Below are positions 1 through 8,120 of a stretch of 64,000 nt of DNA, in pieces (the stretch's first letter is position 1; each line of letters begins with the position of its first letter). The notes beneath the pieces were generated by a model. The model worked only from the letters and a program-made list of their open reading frames with translations, had not been told where the DNA came from and ran no database searches. The DNA comes from Microbacterium sp. Leaf288. Its GTDB lineage: Bacteria > Actinomycetota > Actinomycetes > Actinomycetales > Microbacteriaceae. The position numbers and the translations under genes are program-made. Location of the stretch: NCBI RefSeq assembly GCF_001422925.1, contig NZ_LMNI01000010.1:1084993-1148992 (forward strand), written 5' to 3'.

Positions 1-74
1 CCTCCCCCCTGACGACGAGGGCGACGGATGCCTCGACCGGCGCGGACGCGCAGGCCGAGGCATCCACTCCTCCC

Positions 75-1565
75 GTGCAAGACACCCAGGGCACCCTCCC
101 CCGCCGAGCACCGTGGAACCTGCAGCGCAAGCTGATCGTCACGGTGGTCGGCATCACGTCGTTCATCCTGGTGCTCGTCGCGGTGGCGACGAGCGCGATC
201 CTGGGGCAGGTGCTCGAGCAGCAGCTCGACGCCGAGGTGAAGGCCGAGCGCCAGAGCGTCGAGTATCTGCGGGGCCCCGTCGCGGGAGGACTGACCGCGG
301 AGCAGATCCTCGAGCAGCAACCGCGCCAGCCCGGCTACTTCCTCGCCGTGCAGTCGCTGCCGGGAGACGCCAGCGCGGCCGTCGTCGACCAGAACGGCGA
401 CGTGGTCGCTCTGACCGACGACCAGATCACCGAGATCAACGACAGCGCTCAGGGGCAGCGCGGCCAGCTCGTCGTGACGATCGACGAACTCGGCACCTAC
501 CGCATCGAAGGCGTGTCGTTCGGCGGCACGACCATCATCGTCGGCTTGTCGCGTGCCGGGATCACCGAGACCCTCACGCGCATGCTCATCACGATCGGCC
601 TGCTCACCGCGGGCGGCCTGCTGCTGCTCGCCGTCGCGACCGCGTGGACGATCCGCCGAGGCCTCGCGCCCCTGCGCGCCGTCGCCGACACCGCGGCACG
701 CGTGTCGGTGCTGCAGCTCGACCAGGGCGAGGTCTCGATCGCCGAGCGCGTCCCCGTGCGCGAGTCAGACCCGCGCACCGAGGTCGGCCGTGTCGGCGCC
801 GCCCTCAACACCCTGCTCGACCACGTCGACGAGTCCCTCACCGCGCGCCAGCGCAACGAGGAGCGCATGCGCAGCTTCGTCGCCGACGCCAGCCACGAGC
901 TGCGCACGCCCCTGGCGTCGATCCGCGGCTACTCGGAGCTGTCGCTCACCGCGCTCAGCCGCGGTCAGAGCACGGCCCTCGAGACGACCGAGGCGTCGCT
1001 CGAACGCATCCAGGCGCAGTCGCTGCGCATGACGTCGCTCGTCGAGGACCTGCTGCTGCTCGCGCGGCTCGACGAGGGCCAGGAACTCGTCTACGGCACG
1101 GTCGACCTGACGCGGCTCGCGATCGACGCGGTGAGCGACGTCACGCCGACCGGTCCCGACCACGAGTGGGTGCTCGAGGTCGGCGACGAGCCGGTGCTGA
1201 TCGCCGGTGACACCGGGCGCCTGCACCAGGTCGCCGCGAACCTGCTCGCCAACGCGCGCACGCACACGCCGGCGGGCACGACCGTCACCGTGAGCGTCTC
1301 TCGCAACGGCACGGAGGCGATCCTCCGCGTGCACGACGACGGCCCCGGCATCGATCCGTCCCTCACGGACGAGCTGTTCGAACGCTTCTCGCGCGCCGAC
1401 CGCTCCCGTGCCCGTCAGACCGGCGGCACCGGCCTGGGCCTCTCGATCGCCCGGGCGATCGTGGACGCGCATGGCGGCAGCATCCGTGTCGCCAGCACGC
1501 CCGGCGACACGACCTTCGAGGTCCGCCTGCCGGCCCGCCCCGCCGACCCGGTCGCGCACAGCTGA
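75..1565 (+). CDS. Sensor histidine kinase (HAMP-HisKA-HATPase)
   Basis: Membrane sensor kinase of a two-component system, which should phosphorylate an OmpR-type regulator. Seen: transmembrane segments at about 20-45 and 168-192 enclose an extracellular sensor region of about 120 residues. A HAMP linker follows, then the H-box DASHELRTPLAS with phospho-acceptor H274, the N-box with HQVAANLLANAR near 383-394, and the DDGPGID and GTGLGLS nucleotide-binding motifs. The chosen GTG is the first in-frame start, but the frame stays open to the window edge, so translation may begin upstream. The regulator gene is presumably just outside the window. The gene converges on the flavin electron-transfer operon, and control of that operon is only a guess. 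Signal not identifiable. Confidence 0.93.
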   Translation: MQDTQGTLPRRAPWNLQRKLIVTVVGITSFILVLVAVATSAILGQVLEQQLDAEVKAERQSVEYLRGPVAGGLTAEQILEQQPRQPGYFLAVQSLPGDASAAVVDQNGDVVALTDDQITEINDSAQGQRGQLVVTIDELGTYRIEGVSFGGTTIIVGLSRAGITETLTRMLITIGLLTAGGLLLLAVATAWTIRRGLAPLRAVADTAARVSVLQLDQGEVSIAERVPVRESDPRTEVGRVGAALNTLLDHVDESLTARQRNEERMRSFVADASHELRTPLASIRGYSELSLTALSRGQSTALETTEASLERIQAQSLRMTSLVEDLLLLARLDEGQELVYGTVDLTRLAIDAVSDVTPTGPDHEWVLEVGDEPVLIAGDTGRLHQVAANLLANARTHTPAGTTVTVSVSRNGTEAILRVHDDGPGIDPSLTDELFERFSRADRSRARQTGGTGLGLSIARAIVDAHGGSIRVASTPGDTTFEVRLPARPADPVAHS

Positions 1566-1674
1566 GCCGAGGTCGTTCCTCGCTCGCCCAACGACCGGTG
1601 AGGGCAAAGAGCGGAAGAGCGCTCTGGCGCCCGAAGACGACACGCCTGCACCCGGCGCACACCACGGCGCGGCG

Positions 1675-3237
1675 TCAGTAGCCGCTGAAGGCGTCGGTGG
1701 TGATCGAGCGGGCTTTCTCGAGCGCGGGGGCGAGCTCGGCGATCAGACCCGCGGGCCCGGAGATGTACGCGTGGCGCGACGAGATGTCGGGCACCATCCG
1801 CACGAGGCCTTCGGCGTCGAGGCGGACCCCCTGCGCCCACACCCAGTGGGCCGGGAGGTCGGCGGGCCGGTCGCGCGTGAACACCACGACGCGGGCTCCG
1901 GATGCCTCGATCTCGTCGCGGTAGGCCAGCTCCGAGGAATCCGACGCGACGTAGACCAGGACCACGTCACGGTCGACGCCGTTGGCCGTCTCCTGGCCGA
2001 GCTGCGACACGAACGGCGTCACACCGATGCCGGCGGCGACCATCAGGATCGGCGCCGCGTCGCGCTTGGGAAGCAGGAAGTCGCCCCACACGCCGGTGAT
2101 GGCGAGCTCGTCGCCCGGCTCCACCAGCGCGAGCGCCTTCTTGTACGAGCTCAGCGGCTTCGTGGTCTTGCCCTCCTTGAAGGCCACCTTCACGAACGGC
2201 AGGTCGGCGGGCGCCGAGGCGATGCTGAACTCGCGGCGCGTGCCGCGGGCGTCGGGATGCCGGTGCGGCACCTCGAGCTCGAGATACTGCCCCGGCAGGA
2301 ACGCGAGCCGGTCGTGCACGCGGAAGGTGAGCTCCTGGACGGTGGGCGTCGGTTCGGAGCGCGCGACGAGCGTGAGCCGCACCGCGGTGCGGACGGCGAA
2401 CGCGAAGGCGACCAGGTTGCCGACGAGGAGGGCGCGCTCCTGCCCGAGGGTGACGTCGCCGATCGCGATCGGCCATCCGGCGAGCACGCCCACGACCGCC
2501 GCGACGGTGAACTGCTGCCAGCGGCGCGGTGGCAGCGTGAGCGGCTCGGACAGCATGAACGCGCCGAGGAACAGGAACGGCGACGACCACAGCACCGGCC
2601 ACAGCACGTCGAGGATCTCAAGGTCCAAGCCGGCCGCCTGGTACTGCGCCGCGATGCGGAAGATCGCGACCCCGACCGCGATCACGAGGAAGATCGCGAC
2701 GACGCGCACCTTCTCGGTGCGCACGAGCACGGCGAGACCCAGCAGGATCACGGGTGCAGCGAGCGCAGGCGTGCCCACCCACCACGAAGACGCGCCGAGG
2801 TCCGGCCACGCCAGGCTCAGCAGGGTCAGGACGGTCGCGCCGACCGCCGCGGGATTGAAGATGTGCCGGCCGCGCCACGCGAGCACGTACTTCGACAGCG
2901 ACGCGACGGCGGCGGCGATCGCGATGCCCAGAAGCCCCACGAGCTCGTACGTCGGCCGCAGCACGAACAGCAGGATGTGCGCCGTGATGAGCGACGATTC
3001 GAGACGCCACGGGAGGTTCAGCACGCGCTGGGCGGCAGCATCCACCCCCACGCACACCGCCGAGAGCACGACGAGCGTCGCGATCAGCTGCAGCGGGTCG
3101 GGTCCGACGAGATCGAAGAACGACAGCAGCAGCGCGACGACGGCGAGCGCCGCGAGCGCGAAATAGACGAGACGGTACATCGACATGCGGCCGAGCACCG
3201 CGAAGACGCGGTTCCAGAGAGCGGTCAGCGATCCCAT
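1675..3237 (-). CDS. NqrB/RnfD-like membrane protein fused to a ferredoxin-NADP reductase domain
   Basis: A 520-residue two-part protein. Residues about 20-290 hold roughly ten hydrophobic segments, with the NQR2/RnfD-type stretch RGRHIFNPAAVG at 123-133. Residues about 295-520 form an FNR-like reductase: the FAD motif RREFSIAS (334-341), the NAD(P) motif AAGIGVTPF (401-409), YISGPAG (491-497) and the terminal aromatic signature DAFSGY. No 2Fe-2S cysteine cluster is present. Inferred role: pass electrons from cytosolic NAD(P)H through the membrane to the flavinylated lipoprotein encoded at the head of the operon. The ATG start lies 5 nt after the MOSC stop codon. Having the membrane and NAD(P)H-oxidising parts in one chain is notable, because Nqr and Rnf use separate subunits. 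Confidence 0.88.
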   Translation of the reverse strand: MGSLTALWNRVFAVLGRMSMYRLVYFALAALAVVALLLSFFDLVGPDPLQLIATLVVLSAVCVGVDAAAQRVLNLPWRLESSLITAHILLFVLRPTYELVGLLGIAIAAAVASLSKYVLAWRGRHIFNPAAVGATVLTLLSLAWPDLGASSWWVGTPALAAPVILLGLAVLVRTEKVRVVAIFLVIAVGVAIFRIAAQYQAAGLDLEILDVLWPVLWSSPFLFLGAFMLSEPLTLPPRRWQQFTVAAVVGVLAGWPIAIGDVTLGQERALLVGNLVAFAFAVRTAVRLTLVARSEPTPTVQELTFRVHDRLAFLPGQYLELEVPHRHPDARGTRREFSIASAPADLPFVKVAFKEGKTTKPLSSYKKALALVEPGDELAITGVWGDFLLPKRDAAPILMVAAGIGVTPFVSQLGQETANGVDRDVVLVYVASDSSELAYRDEIEASGARVVVFTRDRPADLPAHWVWAQGVRLDAEGLVRMVPDISSRHAYISGPAGLIAELAPALEKARSITTDAFSGY

Positions 3238-3242
3238 CCGCG

Positions 3243-3797
3243 TCACACCGGCTGCAGGGGCTCGAAGAGACCCGCGGGCGGGATGACACGGATGCTGTCG
3301 CCCGGGCGCACGACGCCGCCTGCGAGCACGACCGACATGACGCCCGCGAGACGCACGGTGGCGCCGCTGTCGTCGACGGAGACCAGTTCTTTCATGAGCC
3401 CTTCCGAGAGTCCGTTGATCTGCGCGCAGGGGTTTCGGAGTCCGGTGATCTCGATCACCGCGTCCCCACCGAGCTCGAGTCGCGTGCCGCGCGACAGACC
3501 CAGCAGGTCGATGCCCGCGGTCGTGATGTTCTCCCCCAGTGCACCGGGCGTCACCTTGTGGCCGCGCGTCGCCACGAGATCGAACAGCTCGGCGTGGATG
3601 AGGTGCACCTGACGGAGGTTGGGCGTCATGGGGTCGCGCGTGATGCGCGAGAGGTGCTGCACGGTCGCGCCGGCGTGGGCGTCGCCCTCGACGCCGATCC
3701 CGGCGATCAGGGTGATGCTCTCGCGCGCGGGTTTGCTGAAGCGATGCGCGTCGTCGCGGGAGACCCCGACGACGTGTCCGGAGGAAGACTCGGTCAC
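3243..3797 (-). CDS. MOSC domain-containing protein
   Basis: A 184-residue MOSC (molybdenum cofactor sulfurase C-terminal) protein of the stand-alone YiiM-like type. Visible hallmarks are GIGVEGDAHAG (33-43), a TPGALGENIT stretch (83-92) and the conserved cysteine in RNPCAQI (C124), which in the family handles sulfur or binds Mo cofactor. It starts with GTG inside a 4-nt GTGA overlap with apbE, so translation is probably coupled. Its place in a flavin electron-transfer operon suggests a redox or sulfur role, but the substrate cannot be read from the sequence. Confidence 0.85.
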   Translation of the reverse strand: MTESSSGHVVGVSRDDAHRFSKPARESITLIAGIGVEGDAHAGATVQHLSRITRDPMTPNLRQVHLIHAELFDLVATRGHKVTPGALGENITTAGIDLLGLSRGTRLELGGDAVIEITGLRNPCAQINGLSEGLMKELVSVDDSGATVRLAGVMSVVLAGGVVRPGDSIRVIPPAGLFEPLQPV

Positions 3798-4729
3798 CCC
3801 TCAAGGCTATTCGGTCGCGAAACCGGCGCGGTCCCGGGTCCGACATCTGCTCGCACGAACAGGTCGGCGCGGCAGCCGGGCGACCACTCGACGCGGCCGT
3901 CGGTGCTCATGCGCACCCACTCCGCGCCCCACTCGAGCGCGAGGCGCGGACCGCCGTCGAAGAACAGCGCGGTCGCGATCGCGTCGGCCGTCATCGCGTC
4001 GGCCGCCACCGCCCAGGTCGCCGCGTAGGTCCGCACGGGCTGCCCGGTGCGCGCGTCGAGCACGTGGTGCAGGGTCGTGCCCGTCGCCGACGGCCACGCG
4101 CGCCGGTTGATCGCGGACGCGCAGAGCGCGGCATCCGTCACCTCCCACACGCCGATCGCGCGACGCGGATCGAACGGATGCTCCAGCCCGATGCGCTGCG
4201 GACGCCCCCGCACAGCGAGGTCGCCGCCGGCGTCGACGGTGAGGTCTCCGGACTCGGTGCGCATCAGGACGTCGAGCACGAGGTCGACGAGGCGCCCCTT
4301 GCCTAGTGCGCCGACATCGACGGTCGCGGGCTCGGTGAGGGCGAGTCGGCCGTCGCGCCAGCTGAGCCGCTCGCGCCAGTCGCGCGGCGCGGCCACGGGT
4401 CCGCCGTCGTGGAACGAGTAGTGCGCGTCATAGCCGAGCGCATCGAGCGAGTCCCCGACGAGCGGGTTCACGGCTCCCCCGGTCGCGTCAGACACGGCGG
4501 CGAGGGCGTCGAGCATGGGTGCGGCGTCCTCGGGCGACGGAAGGGAGACCGCGCCCCCGGCGAGCGCGCTGACGTCGGAGTCCTCGCGGAACCGCGACCA
4601 CGCGCGGTCGAATGCATCGATCCGCGCGGTCACCTCGTCGCGCACCGCCGCGGGCAGCGGACGCTCGGCGACGATCTCCCATCTCGTGCCGATGGCGTCG
4701 AAGCGCCACGACGCCGGCACGGTGCTCAT
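3794..4729 (-). CDS. apbE: FAD:protein FMN transferase
   Basis: ApbE family, 311 residues. It covalently attaches FMN from FAD to Thr/Ser of FMN-binding domains using Mg2+. Motifs seen: GALGKGRLVD (140-149), VDAGGD (165-170), HHVLDARTG (221-229, usually HIIDPRTG) and the metal-binding stretch DAMTADAIATALF (244-256). There is no obvious signal peptide. Many ApbE proteins are exported lipoproteins, so either this one modifies its target before export or the N-terminus differs. It lies 3 nt downstream of the FMN-binding lipoprotein gene, its evident substrate, and overlaps the MOSC gene by 4 nt. Confidence 0.93.
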   Translation of the reverse strand: MSTVPASWRFDAIGTRWEIVAERPLPAAVRDEVTARIDAFDRAWSRFREDSDVSALAGGAVSLPSPEDAAPMLDALAAVSDATGGAVNPLVGDSLDALGYDAHYSFHDGGPVAAPRDWRERLSWRDGRLALTEPATVDVGALGKGRLVDLVLDVLMRTESGDLTVDAGGDLAVRGRPQRIGLEHPFDPRRAIGVWEVTDAALCASAINRRAWPSATGTTLHHVLDARTGQPVRTYAATWAVAADAMTADAIATALFFDGGPRLALEWGAEWVRMSTDGRVEWSPGCRADLFVRADVGPGTAPVSRPNSLEG

Positions 4730-4732
4730 GGG

Positions 4733-5215
4733 CTAGCTCGCCGCTTCGGACTTGATCGTCTCGATGGCCTCGTTGAAGCCGTTGCTGGTGAGCGACGATC
4801 CGGCGACGCGGCTGACCTGGATGTCGTCGATGTCCTGCCCGACCACCACGTCGGCGATGCCGCCGATGAACTGGCCCTGGTACTGCTCCGACTCGCGCTT
4901 CTGCGGGTCGCCGGTCACCTCGACCGCGGTGATGACGTCGTTCTCGAGGGTCACCGTGACGCTGATCGTCTCGACGGACTCGGGCGTCGCGTACGAGCCG
5001 TCCGCCGTGTACGTGCCGTCGGCGTACGAGCCGGTGCCGGTGTCGGACCCGGTCGAGCCGGTGTCGGTCGACGAGGACGATCCGGTGTCGGGCGTGGTGG
5101 GCTCTTCGGCCTCGGAGGCCGTGGCCGCGCAGCCCGAGAGGAGGGCGATGCCGGCGACGGCGGTCAGGGCCGCGCCGGCGCGGACGGGGCGGGAAGCGAG
5201 TGCGGTGCGGATCAT
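4733..5215 (-). CDS. FMN-binding domain lipoprotein
   Basis: A 160-residue exported lipoprotein with a lipobox LSGC (C29), a Ser/Thr/Gly-rich tether (about 34-64) and one small FMN-binding domain (about 65-156). The flavinylation motif is AGSSLTS (138-144), aligning with the family pattern SGATxTS. Serine S141 takes the place of the usual flavinylated threonine. First gene of a probable four-gene operon with apbE. A strong ribosome-binding site AGGAGG lies 7 nt before the ATG. Upstream, TTGAAA followed after 17 nt by GACATC is a possible own promoter, separate from the P-type ATPase 76 nt upstream. Probable extracytoplasmic electron carrier. Confidence 0.9.
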   Translation of the reverse strand: MIRTALASRPVRAGAALTAVAGIALLSGCAATASEAEEPTTPDTGSSSSTDTGSTGSDTGTGSYADGTYTADGSYATPESVETISVTVTLENDVITAVEVTGDPQKRESEQYQGQFIGGIADVVVGQDIDDIQVSRVAGSSLTSNGFNEAIETIKSEAAS

Positions 5216-5291
5216 GACGGTCCTCCTGGCTCGGGTCGGGCTCGTGGCGTCGACGCGATGTCCGCGTCGAAGGGGATCCTTTCAAGCCCGC

Positions 5292-8063
5292 CTATGAGCC
5301 GCCTTTGAGAGATGCCGCAGAGCCCGATGCGCCCCGTCGCGCACGCAGCACCGCCTTCAGCGCCTCCACCGCGAGGAAGATGCCGACCGACACGACGATC
5401 GGGAGGATCCAGGATGCCGCGGGCAGCGGCCGCGACTCGAACAGCACGTTCATGAACGGCACGTACGTGTAGACGAGCTGCAGCACCACCAGCGCCAGTG
5501 CCGACCACCACACCACCCTGTTGCCGCGCAGCACGTCGAGGGTGAGGCTCGAACGGGTGAGGAACCGGCAGTTCAACAGGAACGCGAGCTGCCCGAACGC
5601 GAGCATCAGGACGGCCTCGGTGCGTGCCACCTCGAGGTCGGCTCCGGCCGCAGACACCCCGTAGAACACGCCCATCGCCGCTCCGCCGATGAGGAGCGAC
5701 ACGATCAGGATGAATCCGAGCTCGCCGCGGTTGATGATCGGACCGCCGCTCGCGCGGGGCGGACGGCGCATGATGCCGCGCTCGGCGGGCTCGTAGGCCA
5801 GGGCGAGCGAGAGCGTCACGGCGGTGACCATGTTCACCCACAGCACCTGCACGCTGGTGAGCGGCAGCGCGAGGCCGAACACGACAGCGACCAGGATGAC
5901 CAGGGACTGCGCCCCGTTCGTCGGCAGGAGGAAGACGATCGACTTGCGCAGATTGTCGTAGATGCGCCGTCCCTCGGCGATGGCGCTGCGGATCGTCGCG
6001 AAGTTGTCGTCGGCGAGCACGAACTCCGCCGCTTCCTTCGTGGCCTCCGTGCCTTTGATGCCCATCGCGATGCCGACGTCGGCGCGCGTCAGGGCGGGGG
6101 CGTCGTTGACGCCGTCGCCGGTCATCGCCACGACCTCGCCGTGCGACTGCAGCGCGCGCACGATGCGGATCTTGTGCTCCGGACTGGTGCGCGCGTACAC
6201 GTCGACGCCCTGCACCACCTCGCGCAGCTGCTCCTGGCTGAGCGCTTCGAGCTCCGCGCCGGTGAGCACCTCCGCGTCGGCGCCCGCCAGGCCCATCTCG
6301 TGCGCGATCGCCAGGGCGGTGCCGGCGTGGTCGCCGGTGATCATCTTGACCCGGATGCCGGCGGCGTGGCAGTCCGCGATCGCCTCGACGGCCTCGGGAC
6401 GGGGAGGGTCGACGATGCCCCACAGGCCGATGAACTCGAGGTCGACCAGGTCGTCGAGCGCGAACTCGTCGGTCGTGGGACGCACCGGCTTGCGTGCGGC
6501 GGCCAGGACGCGCAGGCCCTGGCCGCTGAGCTTGGCGACCGCCTCGTCCCAGCGCGCGAGGTCGAGCGGCTCGGAGCCGTTCGCGCCGCGCTGCGTGAGC
6601 GAGCGCTCGAGGAGCCGGTCGGGCGCGCCCTTCACGAGGATCGCCCGCGACACCTCACCCGCCTCGCCTCCCGAGCGCGCGCCCTCGTTCAGCGTCGCCA
6701 TGAGCTTGTTGGCGGAGTCGAACGGGATGACGGCGACCCGGCGCCCTCCGGTGCTTCCGACGCCGCCCTTGATCGCGACGGCCTTGAGCGCACCCTCGGT
6801 GGGCTCGCCCACGAGGCTCCACGAGCCGTCGTCGGCTCGAACGATGTGCGCGTCGTTGCACAGGGTCGCGATCGCGAGGATCGCGGCGAGATCGCCCCGG
6901 CCCCCGGCATCCGGGTCTGCGTCCGCCGGCACGATCTCGCCCTCGGGCGCGTAGCCGAGGCCGGTGACGTCGTAGTCCGCGAGCGGGGTGACGATGTGGC
7001 GCACCGTCATCTCGTTGCGGGTGAGCGTGCCCGTCTTGTCGGAGCAGACCGTGGTGACCGAGCCGAGCGCCTCGACGGCGGGGAGCTTGCGCGTGATGGC
7101 GTTGTGGCGGGCCATCTGCTGCACGCCGATGGCGAGCGTGATCGTGACGAGCGCCGGCAGGCCTTCGGGGATCGCCGCGACGGCGAAGCCGATGGCCGCC
7201 GAGACCAGCTCGTCATACGGCATCCCGTGGAGGAACCGACCGATCATCATCATGACCGCCGCCATGCCGAGGATCACGACGGTGAGAACGCGGCCGAAGC
7301 TGTCGAGCTGACGGGTGAGAGGAGTGGCGAGCGCGTCGGCCTCGTCGGCGAGGCTCTGGATGCGGCCGAGCTCGGTCGTCGGGCCGGTCGCGGTCACGAC
7401 GCCCCGGCCCTGGCCGGCACTCACGATGGTTCCCGAGAAGGCCATCGATCCGCGGTCGCCCACGCCCGCGTCAGACGCGACCGGATCGGTCGTCTTCGAC
7501 GACGGCACCGACTCCCCCGTGAGGGCGGCCTCGTCGATGCGCAGCTGGTGCGCCTGCAGCAGTCGGAGGTCGGCCGGCACCTTGTCGCCCGGCATCAGCC
7601 GCACCACGTCGCCGGGGACGAGGTCCGACGCCGGGACGGTGACCCAGCTGCCGTCTCGCCGCGCGCCGGCGTCGGCCGACAGCATGCCCCGGATGCCCGC
7701 GAGCGCCTTCTCGGCGCGGCCTTCCTGCACGTACCCGATGACCGCGTTGATGATCGCGACCACCATGATCACCCAGAAGTCGAGCCAGTCGCCCATGAGT
7801 GCCTTGATGACCGCTGCACCCAGCAGGATGTAGATCAACGTGTCGTTGAAGTGCGCGAGGAACCGCAGCCACGCCGGTTTGCGCGCCGGCTCGGGCAGGC
7901 GGTTGGGCCCCGCGACTTCGAGGCGTTCCGCCGCGTCAGCGGCGCTGAGACCCCCGGCGTCCGCTTCGAGATGCTCCAGCACGTCGTCTGCGGGGATGGC
8001 CCATGGACGCGCGACGGTCAGCCGGGCCTCCGTCAGCGGTGTGGACTCGAGCGGCTGCGACAT
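5292..8063 (-). CDS. P-type cation-transporting ATPase (P2-like)
   Basis: A 923-residue P-type ATPase with complete catalytic machinery: N-terminal cation_ATPase_N region, LTGES (181-185) in the actuator domain, IPEGLP (298-303) in M4, phosphorylated aspartate D342 in DKTGTLT, KGAPD (478-482) in the nucleotide domain and TGDGVNDAP (648-656). The C-terminal membrane bundle is present. The overall plan resembles the Ca2+-ATPase/PacL and mycobacterial CtpF groups. In M6, however, the segment after LWVNMVT continues AVTLSLAL, lacking the aspartate that Ca2+ pumps have there. The transported ion is therefore uncertain. Start at ATG with AAGGA upstream. It lies 57 nt after prs on the same strand. 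Confidence 0.94.
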   Translation of the reverse strand: MSQPLESTPLTEARLTVARPWAIPADDVLEHLEADAGGLSAADAAERLEVAGPNRLPEPARKPAWLRFLAHFNDTLIYILLGAAVIKALMGDWLDFWVIMVVAIINAVIGYVQEGRAEKALAGIRGMLSADAGARRDGSWVTVPASDLVPGDVVRLMPGDKVPADLRLLQAHQLRIDEAALTGESVPSSKTTDPVASDAGVGDRGSMAFSGTIVSAGQGRGVVTATGPTTELGRIQSLADEADALATPLTRQLDSFGRVLTVVILGMAAVMMMIGRFLHGMPYDELVSAAIGFAVAAIPEGLPALVTITLAIGVQQMARHNAITRKLPAVEALGSVTTVCSDKTGTLTRNEMTVRHIVTPLADYDVTGLGYAPEGEIVPADADPDAGGRGDLAAILAIATLCNDAHIVRADDGSWSLVGEPTEGALKAVAIKGGVGSTGGRRVAVIPFDSANKLMATLNEGARSGGEAGEVSRAILVKGAPDRLLERSLTQRGANGSEPLDLARWDEAVAKLSGQGLRVLAAARKPVRPTTDEFALDDLVDLEFIGLWGIVDPPRPEAVEAIADCHAAGIRVKMITGDHAGTALAIAHEMGLAGADAEVLTGAELEALSQEQLREVVQGVDVYARTSPEHKIRIVRALQSHGEVVAMTGDGVNDAPALTRADVGIAMGIKGTEATKEAAEFVLADDNFATIRSAIAEGRRIYDNLRKSIVFLLPTNGAQSLVILVAVVFGLALPLTSVQVLWVNMVTAVTLSLALAYEPAERGIMRRPPRASGGPIINRGELGFILIVSLLIGGAAMGVFYGVSAAGADLEVARTEAVLMLAFGQLAFLLNCRFLTRSSLTLDVLRGNRVVWWSALALVVLQLVYTYVPFMNVLFESRPLPAASWILPIVVSVGIFLAVEALKAVLRARRGASGSAASLKGGS

Positions 8064-8120
8064 CTCTGCATCGTCCTTCCGTCGCCGCCGCGGAGCCGGG
8101 GTCCCGACTCGGCGCCGGCG

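Noticed and set aside
1616..1625. Palindrome AGAGCGCTCT between the convergent kinase and reductase genes
   Set aside because: Ten bases, no flanking symmetry and no promoter to control. Expected by chance in GC-rich DNA.
1675..3237. VGAT (132-135) in the membrane reductase as a second covalent flavin site
   Set aside because: It resembles the SGAT motif of NqrB/RnfD, but the first residue differs and it directly follows the NPAA signature rather than the usual flavin position. Not enough to claim.
1408..3612. A 734-residue open frame on the plus strand opposite the reductase and MOSC genes
   Set aside because: Low-complexity, Arg/Asp/His-rich translation without any family motif, exactly antisense to genes with full motifs. 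Such frames are a by-product of very high G+C at the third codon position.
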